Counted from the stretch's first letter, positions 1 through 10,819 are shown. The stretch is DNA of 64,000 bases from Delphinapterus leucas (GCF_002288925.2 NW_022098021.1:30853822-30917821), one strand, 5' to 3'. The notes: a model not told the origin generated them from the letters alone. Numbers and translations are program-made.

Positions 1-2831
1 TTATTGAAGAGGCTGTCCTTTCTCCACTGTACATTCCTGCCACCATTATCAAAGACAAGGTGTCCATATGTGCATGGGTTTATCTTCGGGCTTTCTATCC
101 TGTTCCATTGATCGATCTTTCTGTTTTTGTTCCAGCACCATACTGTCTTGATTACTGTAACTTTGTAGTATAGTCTGAAGTCACGGAGCCTGATTCCTTC
201 AACTCTGTTTTTCGTTCTCAAGATTGCTTTGGCTATTCGGGGTCTTTTGTGTTTCCATACAACTTGCGAAATTTTTTGTTCTAGTTCTGTGAAAACTGCC
301 AATGGTAGTTTGATAGGGATTGCATTGAATCTATAGATTGCTTTGGGTAGTAGAGTAATTTTCACAATGTTGATTCTTCCAATCCAAGAACATGGTATAT
401 CTCTCCATCTATTTATATCATCTTTAATTTCTTTCATCAGTGTCTTATAATTTTCTGCATACAGGTCTTTTGTCTCCTTAGGTAGGTTTATTCCTAGATA
501 TTTTATTCTTTTTGTTGCAATGGTAAATGGGAGTGTTTTCTTGATTTCACTTTCAGATTTTTCATCATTAGTATATAGGAATGACAGAGATTTCTGTGCA
601 TTAATTTTGTATCCTGCTACTTTACCAAATTCATTGATTAGCTCTAGTAGTTTTCTGGTAGCATCTTTAGGATTCTCTATGTATAGTATCATGTCATCTG
701 CAAACAGTGACAGATTTACTTCTTCTTTTCTGATTTGGATACCTTTTATTTCCTTTTCTTCTCTGATTGCTGTGGCTAATACCTCCAAAACTATGTTGAA
801 TAAGAGTGGTGAGAGTGGGCAACCTTGTCTGCTTCCTGATCTTAGTGGAAATGCTTTCAGTTTTTCACCATTGAGGATGATGTTTGCTGTGCGCTTGTCA
901 TATATGGTCTTTATTATGGTGAGGAAAGTTCCCTCTATGCCTACTTTCTGGAGGGTTTTTAACCACAAATCGGTGTTGAATTTTGTCAAAAGCTTTCTCT
1001 GCATCTATTGAGATGATCATATGGTTTTTCTCCTTCAATTTGTTAATATGGTTTATCACAATGATAGATTTGTGTATATTGAAGAATCCTTGCATTCCTG
1101 GAATAAACCCCACTTGATCATGGTGTATGATCCGTTTAATGTGCTGTTGGATTCTGTTTGCTAGTATTTTGTTGAGGATATTTGCATCTATGTTCATCAG
1201 TGATATTGGCCTGTAGTTTTCTTTCTTTGTGACATCATTGTCTGGTTTTGGTATCAAGGTGATGGTGGCCTCATAGAAGGAATTTGGGAGTGTTCCTCCC
1301 TCTGCTATATTTTGGAAGAGTTTGAGAAGGATAGGTGTTAGCTCTTCTCTAAATGTTTGATAGAATTCGCCTGTGAAGCCATCTGGTCCTGGGCTTTCGT
1401 TTGTTGGAAGATTTTTAATCACAGTTTCAATTTCAGTGCTTGTGATTGGTCTGTTCATATTTTCTATTTCTTCCTGATTCAGTCTTGGCAGGTTGTGAAT
1501 TTCTAAGAATTTGTCCATTTCTTCCAGTTTGTCCATTTTATTGGCATAGAGTTGCTTGTAATAATCTCTCATGATCTTTTTTATTTCTGCAGTGTCAGTT
1601 GTTCCCTCTCCTTTTTCATTTCTAATTCTATTGATTTGAATCTTCTCCCTTTTTTTTTCTTAATGAGTCTGGCTAGTGGTTTATCGATTTTGCTTATCTT
1701 CTCAAAGAACCAGCTTTTAGTTTTATTGATCTTTGCTATTGTTTCCTTCATTTCTTTGTCATTTATTTCTGATCTGATTTTTATGATTTCTTTCCTTCTG
1801 CTAGCTTTGGGGTTTTTTTGTTCTTCTTTCTCTAATTGCTTGAGGTGCAAGGTTAGGTTGTTTATTTGAGATGTTTCCTGCTTCTTAAGGTGGGCTTGTA
1901 TTGCTATAAACTTCCCCCTTAGAACTGCTTTTGCTGCATCCCATAGCTTTTGGGTCGTTGTGTCTCCATTGTGATTTGTTTCTAGGTATTTTTTGATTTC
2001 CTGTTTGATTTCTTCAGTGATCACTTCATTATTAAGTAGTGTATTGTTTAGCCTCCATGTGTTTGTATTTTTTACAGATCTTTTCCTGTAATTGATATCT
2101 AGTCTCATGGCGTTGTTGTCGGAAAAGATACTTGATACAATTTCAATTTTCTTAAATTTACCAAGGCTTGATTTGTGACCCAAGATATGATCTAACCTGG
2201 AGAATGTTCCATGAGCATTTGAGAAAAATGTGTATTCTGTTGTTTTCGGATGGAGTGTCCTATAAATATCAATTAAGTCCATCTTGTTTAATGTATCGTT
2301 TAAAGCTTGTTTCCTTATTTATTTTCATTTTGGATGATATGTCCATGGGTGAAAGTGGGGTGTTAAAGTCCCTACTATGAATGTGATACTGTCAATTTCC
2401 CCTTTTATGGCTGTTAGTATTTGCCTTATGTATTGAGGTGTTCCTATGTTGGGTGCATAAATATTTACAATTGTTATATCTTCTTCTTGGATCGATCCCT
2501 TGATCATTATGTAATGTCCTTCTTTGTCTCTTCTAATAGTCTTTATTTTAAAGTCTATTTTGTCTGATATGAGAATTGCTACTCCAGCTTTCTTTTGGTT
2601 TCCATTTGCATGGAATATCTTCTTCCATCCCCTTACTCTCAGTTGGTATGTTGGTTCCCTTACTCTCAGTTGGTTCCATCCCCTTACTCTAGGTCTGAAG
2701 TGGGTCTCTTGTAGGCAGCATATATAAGGGTCTTGTTTTTGTATCCATTCAGCCAATCTGTGTCTTTTGGTGGGAGCATTTAGTCCATTTACATTTAAGG
2801 TAATTATCGATATGTATGTTCCTATTCCCAT
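1..2831 (-). pseudogene. L1 ORF2 (endonuclease-reverse transcriptase), frameshifted and partial
   Basis: ORF2 starts at the ATG at 2829-2831 with the usual SIITLNVNGLN opening of the L1 endonuclease, followed by CLQETHF with its catalytic Glu, and VNIYAPN. The linker is read from 2282 to about 1655. Reverse transcriptase is read from about 1655 through [33 protein letters not shown] and [11 protein letters not shown] to the catalytic FADD near 688-712. From about 960 to position 1 the frame stays open to the window edge. I infer four frame breaks: near 2372 (a G run one base short), near 2310 (about 2 bases missing), near 1655 (a run of A on the coding strand) and near 955-960 (another A run). 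I saw no other in-frame stop. A small in-frame duplication lies at 2622-2696. About three quarters of the usual ~1,275 codons are present; the C-terminal part lies outside. Confidence 0.93.
2622..2696 (-). repeat. Short in-frame tandem duplication inside L1 ORF2 endonuclease
   Basis: The block ccccttactct appears at about 2629, 2657 (one base shorter) and 2680, with cagttgg following the first two copies. It adds about 13-15 residues, giving LRVRE and LRVRG repeats just before the conserved RGWKKIFHANG segment of the endonuclease. The frame is kept across it. Related L1s have one copy here. Confidence 0.8.
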
Positions 2832-2853
2832 TTTCTAAATTGTTTTGGGTTTG

Positions 2854-3783
2854 TTATTGTAGGTCTTTCCCTTCTCTTGTGTTCCTTGTCCAGAGAAGTT
2901 CCTTTAGCATTTGTTGTAAAGCTGGTTTGGTGGTGCTGAACTCTCTCAGCTTTTGCTTTTCTGTAAAGGTTTTAATTTCTCCATCAAATCTGAGTGAGAT
3001 CCTTGCTGGGTAGAGTAGTCTTGGCTGAAGGTTTTTCTCCTTCATCACTTTCAGTATGTCCTGCCACTCCCTTCTGGCCTGCAGGGTTTCTGCTGAGAGA
3101 TCAGCTGTTCACCTTATGGGGATTCCCTTGTGTGTTATTTGTTGTTTTTCCCTTGCTGCTTTTAATATGCTTTCTTTGTATTTAATTTTTGACAGTTTGA
3201 TTAATATGTGTCTTGGCGTATTTCTCCTTGGATTTATCCTGTATGGGACTCTCTGTGCTTCTTGGACTTGATTAACTATTTCCTTTTCCATATTAGGGAA
3301 GTTTTCAACTATAATCTCTTCAAATATTTTCTCAGTCCCTTTCTTTTTCTCTTCTTCTTCTGGAAGCCCTATAATTCAAATGGTGGTGCATTTAATGTTG
3401 TCCCAGAGGTCTCTGAGACTGTCCTCAGTTCTTTTCATTCTTTTCTCTTTATTCTGCTCTGCAGCAGTTATTTCCACTATTTTATCTTCCAGGTCACTTA
3501 TCCGTTTTTCTGTCTCAATTATTCCACTATTGATCCCATCTAGAGTACTTTTAATTTCATTTATTGTGTTGTTCATCATTGCTTGTTTCAACTTTATTTC
3601 TTCTAGGTCCTTGTTAACTGTTTCTTGCATTTTGTCCATTCTATTTCCAAGATTTTGGATCATCCTTACTATCATTATTCTGAATTCTTTTTCAGGTAGA
3701 CTGCCTATTTCCTCTTCATTTGGTAGGTCTGGTGCATTTTTTTCTTGCTCCTTTATCTGCTGTGTGTTTTTCTGTCTTCTCAT
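2854..3783 (-). pseudogene. L1 ORF1 (RNA-binding chaperone), two premature stops
   Basis: ORF1 protein is the trimeric RNA chaperone of the L1 ribonucleoprotein. The ATG at 3781-3783 opens MRRQKNTQQIKEQEKN, followed by a heptad-rich coiled coil (about residues 35-125, with NLGNRMDKMQETVNKDLEEI). The RRM-like part contains WDNIKC, INPRRNTPRHILIKLS and KAAREKQQITHKGIPIR, and the C-terminal domain has LSAETLQARREWQDI and LRFDGEIKTF. The frame is uninterrupted for about 309 codons to the stop at 2854-2856, except for two TGA codons. The one at 3376-3378 replaces a likely CGA (Arg), as expected from CpG decay. The one at 3109-3111 replaces a likely TTA (Leu). I see no frameshift. Confidence 0.92.
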
Positions 3784-4319
3784 TTTGCTTATCTTACTGT
3801 GTTTGGGGTCTCCTTTTTGCAGGCTGCAGGTTCGTAGTTCCCACTGTTTTTGATGTCTCTCTCCAGTGGCTAAGGTTGGTTCAGTGGGTTGTGTAGGCTT
3901 TCTGGTGGAGGGGACTACTGCCTGTGTTGTGGTGGATGAGGCTGGATCTTGTCTCTCTAGTGGGCAAGTTTACGTCTGGTGGTGTGTTTTGGGGTGTCTG
4001 TGGACTTATGATTTTAGACAGCCTCTCTGCTAATGGGTGGGGTTGTGTTCCTGCTTTGCTAGTTGTTTGGCATAGGTTGTCCAGCACTGTAGCTTGCTGG
4101 TCGTTAAGTGAAGCTGGGTGCTGGTGTTAAGATGGAGGTCTCTGGGAGATTTTCGCCATTTGATATTATGTGGAGCTGGGAGGTCTCTTGTTGACCAGTG
4201 TCCTGAAGTTGGCTCTCCCACCTCAGAGGCAGAGCCCTGACTCCTGGCTGGACCACCAAGAGCCTTTCATCCGCACGGCTCAGAATATAAGGGAGAAAAA
4301 GTAGAGAGAATTAGTAGAA

Positions 4320-4520
4320 GTATGAAGAAAGAAAGAAAGAAAGAAAGGAAGAAAGAAAGAAAGAAAGAAAGGAGGGAAGGAAGGAAGGAAGGAAGGAAAG
4401 AAGAAAGAAAGAAAGAAAGATAGAAAGAAAGAAAGAAAGAAGCAAAGAAGGAAAGAGGGCAAGAAGGAAAGAAAGGAGGGAGGGAGGAAGGAAGGAGGGA
4501 AGCAAGGAAAAAAGACAGAA
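4320..4520 (+). repeat. (GAAA)n/(GGAA)n polypurine microsatellite
   Basis: About 200 bases of almost pure A/G, an irregular mix of gaaa and ggaa units, inside the L1 5'UTR. The reverse strand gives artefactual Phe/Leu/Ser ORFs. Confidence 0.95.
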
Positions 4521-4757
4521 AGAAAGAAGATACAGTAAAATAAAATAAAGTATAATAAAGTTATTGAATTAAAAAGAATTATTTAGAAAAAAAAAAGGGA
4601 TGGATAGAACCTTAGGACAAATGTTGGAAGCAAAGCTATACAGACAAAATCTTACACAGAAGCATACACATACACCCTCACAAAAAGTGGTAAAGGGGAA
4701 AAAATCATAAATCTTTCTCTCAGAGACCACCTCAATTTGGGAAGATTCGTTGTCTAA

Positions 4758-4777
4758 AGGAGGGAAGGAAGGAAGAA

Positions 4778-4849
<72 letters not shown>

Positions 4850-4876
4850 GAAAGAAAGAAAGAAAGAAAGAAAGAA
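4758..4876 (+). repeat. (GAAA)n microsatellite
   Basis: About 120 bases of nearly perfect gaaa repeats between the two 5'UTR modules. Purity suggests it is polymorphic. Confidence 0.95.
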
Positions 4877-6250
4877 GGTAAAGTATAATAAAGTTATTAA
4901 AATTAAAATTAATTAAGAAAAAATTAAAAAAAAATAAACCATGGACAGATAGAACCCTAGGACAAATGGTGGAAGCAAAGCTATACAGACAAGATCTCAC
5001 ACAGAAGCATACACATACACATTCGCAGAAAGAGGAAAAGGGGAAAAAAATCATAGATCTTGCTCTCGAAGCCCACCTCCTCAATTTGGGATGATTCGTT
5101 TTCTATTCATGTATTCCATAGATGCAGGGTACATCAAGTTGATTGTGGAGCTTTAATCCGCTGTTTCTGAGGCTGCTGGGAGAGATTTCCCTTTCTCTTC
5201 TTTGTTCTCACAGCTCACAGGGGCTCAGCTTTGGATTTGGCCCTGCCTCTGTGTGTAGGTCGCTGGAGGGCGTCTGTTTTTTGCTCAGACAGGACGGAGT
5301 TAAAGGAGCTGCTGATTCGGGGGCTCTGGCGCCCTCAGGCTGGGGGGAGGGAGGGGCACTGCGTGCCTGCGGCAGAGGCCGGCAGCGTGACGTTGCACCA
5401 GCCTGAGGCCCATGCATTCTCCCGGGGAAGTTGTCCCTGGATGACGGGAACCTGGCAGTGGCGGGCTGCACAGGCTCCCCGGAAGAGGGGTGTGGATAGT
5501 GACCTGTGCTCGCACACAGGCCCCTTGGTGGTGGCAGCAGCAGCCTTATAGTCTCCCGCCCGTCCCTGGGGTCCGTGCTGTTAGCCGCGGCTCGCGCCCG
5601 TCTCTGGAGCTCCTTTAAGCAGCGCTCTTAAACCCCTCTCCTCGCGCACCAGGAAACAAAGAGGGAAGAAAAAGTCTCTTGCCTCTTCGGCAGGTGCAGA
5701 CTTTTCCCCGGACTCCCTCCCGGCTAGCCGTGGTGCACTAACCCCTTCAGGCTATGTTCAAGCGGCCAACCCCAGTCCTCTCCCTGCGCTCCGACCGAAA
5801 CCAGAGCCTCAGCTCGCAGCCCCGCCCGCCCCGGCGGGTGAGCAGACAAGCCTCTAGGGCTGGTGAGTGCCGGTCGGCACCAATCCTCTGTGCGGGAATC
5901 TCCCAGCTTTGCCCTCCGCACCCCTGTTGCTGTGCACTCCTCCGCGGCCGTGAAGCTCCCCCCTCCGCCTCCTGTAGTCTCCGCCCGCGAAGGGGCTTCC
6001 TAGTGTGTGGAAACTTTTCCTCCTTCACAGCTCCCTCCCACTGGTGCAGGTGCCGTCCCTATTCTTTTGTCTCTGTTTTTTCTTTTTTTCTTTTGCCCTA
6101 CCCACCCAGGTACATGGGGAGTTTCTTGCCTTTTGGGAGGTCTGAGGTCTTCTGCCAGCCTTCAGTAGGTGTTCTGTAGGAGTTGTTCCACGTGTAGATG
6201 TATTTCTGGTGTATCTGTGGGGAGGAAGGTGATCTCCGCGTCTTACTCTT

Positions 6251-6260
6251 CCGCCATCTT
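6251..6260 (-). promoter_or_regulatory. YY1-like motif at L1 5' end
   Basis: The minus strand reads aagatggcgg, which matches the YY1 core (AAGATGGCGG). Its place about 10-20 bases from the element's 5' end matches the YY1 site that sets transcription start in human L1. Function here is inferred from motif and position. Confidence 0.7.
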
Positions 6261-6270
6261 CAAGGTCCCC

Positions 6271-6844
6271 CCCACATTTTGGTTTCTTAAGAACAAATCC
6301 CAAGTCGATATAAAATACAGCAGCTTGCATGTAGAATATACTTGGTAGATTCTAGTAGAAAGAAAAGTGAATTAATGAATATGTTACAGGGTGATTTGTT
6401 AAAAATAAAACCTAATAAGTATAGGCAGGTATTTGTCTTTATCCCAGATTAAAATTAGAACTGGAAAGACAGTTGCCATTCTCCTTTGTTATAATAACCA
6501 CTGTGGCTTCTTAGTGAGGTGGACACTAATAGGTAATTATCTCAAAGAATGAGAAATTAGAAATAACTAGGGAAAAAAAGAAATTTGACTCCTGTCAAAG
6601 TGTTTATTTATCTCCCATTTGTATGTTTTTTGTTTGTTCTCTTACTTCAATTTTTATATTGAGGGCATAATTCCACTCAGCAGAGAGTGAGCCTCTGAGG
6701 ACCAGAGAAAAGAAGATGGCACTGTTTATTTTCAACTTGGAGGGAACTTTTAGTGGGGTCCTAAATTCTCTGCTCCATTTCCATGAGCTATATTTCAGAA
6801 TTTTTATGTCTTTTGCTATTATTCTTACTGATACTTTACATATA
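6271..6844. other. Unassigned AT-rich sequence flanking the L1
   Basis: I recognise no repeat, exon or RNA gene here. It is the pre-insertion flank at the L1 5' end, so one copy of the target-site duplication should begin just after about 6270; its partner is outside the window. Confidence 0.5.
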
Positions 6845-7100
6845 TGCAATAATATTATTAACAGAAGTAGTTATAATTTGACAAACATCTATATTTCAGA
6901 CATCAGGACTATCTCCAATAGCTATAACATAAGTACAAGATATTTAATTTATCTTCATTTTACAAATTAAGAAACTTAAGACTAGAAAGTAAAGTGTTAA
7001 GACAATATCTCCCAATTATGAAATGCCAGAACCAGGATTCTAATCCACTTCTGTCAGGTTTCAAACCTATGTTTCTTCTACTTTAGCACATCAATCCTCT
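6845..7100 (+). repeat. MIR SINE, degraded
   Basis: The cattttacaaattaagaaact block near 6957, followed by a decayed ccaggattctaatccac block near 7032, matches the MIR core and its flank in plus orientation. MIR is an ancient tRNA-derived SINE. Confidence 0.65.
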
Positions 7101-7830
7101 TATCCTTCAATGCTAAATTTTAAATTAGATTTGGAATAACACTGGGTACATTTTGGAAACAAAGGCTAGTTTCCCCTCTTGCACCATGTCTTTCCACATA
7201 TTTTCTAAGACTTATTATCTTAGAACTTAATTTAATTCTTCACATCTATCAAGAAACTTGCTGTTACTATACACAATTCACTGTATGTTAGAATTAACAT
7301 GTCTCTTTTGTGGAGTATCAAGACATTCTTATTTGAAAAAGACATACCATTAAACATTTTATTTATTACTTTTGGCAGTCAGATCTTTAGCCAACTGCCT
7401 GTGCTGCCTTTTGTTTCATTTTTAGTCTGACAGAAAGGACAATGGGTCTCCTGGGCAAGCTCCCACATTTCGGGATTCTGTTCTACACACAGCTTTTCTG
7501 CTGCCATTTTGAAGCAAGAAAGGGACCTATGACAATAGTTATGACAGCAGATTTGAGTTTTTTATATGGTGCCAGCCCTTTTCTTTTTGTAGAGGTAAAT
7601 AATATCTAAAGTTGATGCTAAAAAATGCAGAGTACCATGCCAATAATTCCTTCTGCTTTTTTGTAAAGACAGCTTTAGAGAAATAGAGTGAAAATTCTAA
7701 ACACATTTTATTTAGAAAGCAATATATGCATATATAGAAAATTCAGTGAAAATTTAATAACAAATCAGGTAGAGAATATAGTTAACAAAATAATCAACTA
7801 TAACTTCATTCTCAGTGTATCCTTTCCTTA
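7101..7830. other. Unassigned sequence
   Basis: AT-rich, with no repeat family, long ORF or RNA gene that I can name. Confidence 0.5.
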
Positions 7831-8075
7831 TTGGTAGCAATGGAATTAATTTTCCATATCAATTCAGTAATAATTTATGAGACATTCTATGTAAAAGTCA
7901 CTGTGCTGACAGCTGTGGGAATTAAGAATCTGACTGTGAAACAGCCTCCTTTCAAGGGAGGACCGAGTTTACATTCTAAAATAGAACTTTGGTATCCATC
8001 ACTATACGACAGGTTGTGCAATGCATGTAATAAAAGTGCATGTATCACAGGAGCACCTTGGAAAAAGAACTAAGA
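7831..8075 (-). repeat. L2-like fragment
   Basis: The pattern aatttatgagacattctatg ... gtcactgtgctgacagctg ... acattctaa resembles the reverse complement of the L2 3' end. The short ORF across it is not a gene. Decay makes the call tentative. Confidence 0.45.
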
Positions 8076-8454
8076 GGAATTTATATTTTTTTAAATTTGT
8101 TTTTGAAAGATGGATAAAATTTGACTGGTGAAAGGATATATAGCTGATAAAAGTGACAAGTGACATTAAGATATAGGAGTGAGATGGTTAGTTGACTATT
8201 TGGGTAGTTGAGAAAAATGTGAGTGAGAAGAATGGATAGAAGATTAAATGAAAAAGTAAGTTTGTACCCCTGTAGACCAATTTGAATGTCAGGCTAATGC
8301 ATTTTTTACTTAAAATTAAGAGATATTAAAAGTTTTAGAGCAGGTGACCTAATTAGTGTTATATTAAAACCAAAACAAAACAAAACAAAAACAGTAATAC
8401 CTAGCTTGGCAGTCTAGCATTCTGATGAGGAAGGTGCACTCTGGGGTCATTTTG

Positions 8455-8640
8455 CTTCTGTTAATATATATTCACTCCTCTTCCTGGTAGCTGTGTAGTC
8501 TTGGACATTTGCTATTCTTTTTCCTTTCTTTTTCTCTGTTTTGTAAAATCAAGGGAATATTAATTATATACCGAGCTCACGCGAGTGTTGTGAGAATTAA
8601 ATTTGAAAATACAGAAAAAGAATGAATACAGGATGATCCA
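8455..8640 (-). repeat. MIR SINE, minus orientation
   Basis: The string tgtgtagtcttggacatttg, then tctgttttgtaaaatcaaggg and gttgtgagaattaaat, is the decayed reverse complement of the MIR core. Confidence 0.75.
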
Positions 8641-9239
8641 CAGATTAAATATTCCTAAAAAGTTGCTGCAATTAGTACTTTTTATGTCATGTTTTCCTAG
8701 GGTCTCTCTATATATTTAGATAGTATGAGTGGGAGATATTTAAGAAAGAGATGAGGCATGAGAGGTAACTGTAAAAGTCTAAATTTCCTGAAAAGGAAGT
8801 CATAGGTAAGCAAGGTCATGGTTGTGGTAACTTAGATTGCCCAGAATGATCACCAGTTGAAAAAGTGTCCAGCAGTCAAGGCTGAGTCCAATGAAGTTTT
8901 TGATGCCTCTTAGAAAGAATAGAAGAATAGTAGGTAGCGTGTGTTTTAAGTGGAAGACAGAGAATTAATTTTGACTATCAGTGACAAATTTACATTTTTC
9001 ACATTACACTACAGCTACTGCCTTCAAAATTTTCATACAAAAAATATTTTATATAAGTTATTCTAGAAAATAGTTCCTAACTTGAATTTAATCTATCTTT
9101 CTTCATGTAGCACTGCCATTATTTTATTTTGGAAGTAATAATAAATGAGTATGAAGTGTTAGGGTTGTGAGGAATAAAATGAAAACAAAAATAGACACTC
9201 TTTAAACTAGATGATATGAATTAAAAGTAGCAATTAATA
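8641..9239. other. Unassigned sequence
   Basis: No recognisable repeat or gene. Composition is like the flanks. Confidence 0.45.
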
Positions 9240-9515
9240 TGAAAACAAAAGGAAATAAATAAGTCCCAAGGTTCTAGTGTACAGCATGATGACTCTAGTT
9301 AATACTGGATTGTATATTTGAAAGTTGCTAGGAGAGAATATCTTAAAAGCTCTCATCACAAGAAAAATATTTGTAACTATGTGAGGTGATGGATGTTAAC
9401 TAAACTTATTCTAGTAATAATTTCACAACATATACATATATAAAACCACTATGTTGTACAACTAAAAGTAATACAATATGATAGGTCAATTATATCTTAA
9501 TTTAAAAAAGGAAAG
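9240..9515 (+). mobile_element. L1M 3' end fragment
   Basis: The segment carries the typical older-L1 3'UTR: gatgactctagttaatac, tctcatcacaagaaaaatat, gtgaggtgatggatgttaac, ttgtacaactaaaagtaata and an A-rich end near 9505. It is 5'-truncated and has no coding part. Confidence 0.85.
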
Positions 9516-9746
9516 AACAGAAAGTAAATTTAAAATGGCAATAAAATTAAATAGTATTTATTTTGGACATTTGTGCAAGGCTTTGAAATTTTTAATATAA
9601 AGTAAAATATTTTATTGAATATGATCCTTCCAGAATACTGAGATAAGCCATGTACATGGTAGAATTCGAGCGGATCCAGTAAATCACATCCTTTGTCTTT
9701 GCCAACTTTTGGAATAAAATGAGAGATGGATATAGAAATCAGACAA

Positions 9747-9890
9747 ATTCATTCATTCATTCAACAAATATTTCCCTAACTCCTATTCATACTTGACACT
9801 TTTAAAGAAACTGGAGATAAAGCAGTGAATGAAAAAATAATACCTGCATTCATAGAACCCCAAACAAGGACTGAAGGGAAATGTTGTGGG
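9747..9890 (-). repeat. L2 3' end fragment
   Basis: The run attcattcattcaacaaata, with ggagataaagcagtgaatg and cctgcattcatagaac, is the reverse complement of the L2 3' terminus. Confidence 0.75.
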
Positions 9891-10605
9891 AGAAACACAA
9901 ATGCACTACTCAAAGTCTGCTTCAAGCCAGCACAGGCTACACACTGCCCAGCTATGAGAAATCTCGCAAGATGCCAGTCCCAAGTATTGGCTGATTCAGG
10001 CCTGCATGTGCTTCTGCTTTGGAACCAAGTTGACACTCTGCTGAGCAGACAGCAGCCATGCCTGAGCAAAGGCCTAGCCATTTCTGTCTGATGTGTAACT
10101 CCCTTAGTGGACTTGCTTGGGATTTGCAGAAATGATCTCAGGTCTGTGTCATAGTAAATGTGTCCCACCTGCTCGACCTTGCAACCTCATTTTTTTCAAA
10201 AGTATTATCCCCACTCCAAATTTGTTGTACTGCTAATTCAGTGATAATATCTTTTCCTGAAGAGTTGTCACAGATATTGGTAAAAAGATGAAGATAAAAT
10301 ATTTTTTTGTTATAAAGAAGAAATCCTATTGGTGAATGTAGATTTAGGCCGGGGACTAAAGGGGCTTGCTCGCTCTTTACTTGTGAAGCACACAACCTTA
10401 CCTACACAGTCTCATACTGAAGTGTGGAGCATACATGTCAGCAGGAGTAAGACTGATAAAATAAACATAAACCTACAATTATCACCCAGATAGGTCACTT
10501 CCTCCATAGGGATGAGTGAGTGAGGGGTGGGGAGAGATGAGCCTTGCTACTCCAGATGAAACCTATCCACAGGGAAGCATGATGTGAGGGGAGAGGAGAT
10601 GCTTA
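9891..10605. other. Unassigned sequence with slightly higher GC at 9890-10170
   Basis: Overlapping ORFs of 88 and 130 codons lie on opposite strands, but they are antisense to each other and match nothing I know. I see no repeat family with confidence. Confidence 0.35.
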
Positions 10606-10765
10606 TCTACAGACCCATCAGTATTATCTTTCTCATTTCAACAATAACAAAATTAAAGTTTGGAAATATTGTCATTTGCCAAAGATATAATCTTATACAG
10701 TAAGAAGTAAATTTTGGAGTCTGGACTCAAGACTTTTTAAATCCAAGTAAATCCCTTTGAACTTC
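10606..10765 (+). repeat. MIR-like fragment
   Basis: Short blocks such as ctcatttcaacaataacaaa and gtcatttgccaaagatataa follow the order of the MIR core (gaggaaactgag, cttgcccaaggtcac) with heavy decay. Confidence 0.5.
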
Positions 10766-10819
10766 TTCTAAGCATTTGAACTTCTTCCATGCATTTATTA
10801 CATAGGGGGTATAGAGAAT

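Larger units (their letters stand above)
4320..5110 (-). repeat. Tandemly duplicated L1 5'UTR module with GAAA tracts
   Basis: Two diverged copies of one module lie in direct orientation: 4551-4757 and 4884-5103. Matching landmarks include tataataaagttatt (4551 and 4884), ggaagcaaagctatacagac (near 4626 and 4970), cacagaagcatacacatac, and a shared gattcgtt end. The offset is about 333-345 bases. Each copy has a polypurine GAAA/GGAA tract at its low-coordinate side. The layout resembles the monomer arrays of some rodent L1 promoters, but only two copies are present. Confidence 0.85.
1..6270 (-). mobile_element. Nearly full-length L1 (LINE-1), 3' end cut by window start
   Basis: In minus-strand order this element has a 5'UTR (6270 to 3784), ORF1 (3783 to 2854), a 22-bp spacer, and ORF2 from 2831 down to the window edge. 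L1 is an autonomous non-LTR retrotransposon; ORF1 protein coats the RNA, and ORF2 protein supplies endonuclease and reverse transcriptase. The 5' end is intact: the YY1-like site lies about 10-20 bases from the boundary near 6270, as in other mammalian L1s. The 3'UTR, poly(A) and target-site duplication are outside the window. Disabling changes are few (two stops in ORF1, short indels in ORF2), so it inserted much more recently than the other L1s here. As read, it is not autonomously active. Confidence 0.95.
3784..6270 (-). promoter_or_regulatory. L1 5'UTR with internal promoter, CpG-rich 5' half
   Basis: About 2.5 kb lies upstream of ORF1, longer than the roughly 0.9-kb human L1 5'UTR. The part at about 5230-6250 is strikingly GC- and CpG-rich for this AT-rich window (for example gccgcggctcgcgcccg near 5583), as expected of the internal Pol II promoter of a full-length L1. 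The proximal half carries the duplicated modules and GAAA tracts. ORFs seen in this block on either strand are composition artefacts. Confidence 0.85.

Noticed and set aside
520..1869. Plus-strand ORFs of 163 and 105 codons.
   Set aside because: They are antisense shadows of L1 ORF2, which is clearly coded on the minus strand.
4320..4876. Regularly spaced repeats suggestive of a CRISPR-like or satellite array.
   Set aside because: Units are four-base microsatellites plus two L1 5'UTR modules; there are no unique spacers, and the genome is mammalian.
4280..5084. Long minus-strand ORFs rich in Phe, Leu and Ser.
   Set aside because: They are translations of GAAA/GGAA microsatellites and L1 5'UTR, with no domain content.
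5143..6330. Several overlapping ORFs on both strands in GC-rich DNA, resembling a CpG-island first exon.
   Set aside because: The block is the 5'UTR and promoter of the minus-strand L1, continuous with its ORFs.
9662..9677. GAATTC and GGATCC sites 4 bases apart (gaattcgagcggatcc), looking like a cloning polylinker scar.
   Set aside because: Flanking DNA on both sides is ordinary mammalian sequence with no vector stretch, and two six-base sites close together can occur by chance. No other vector-like string was seen.
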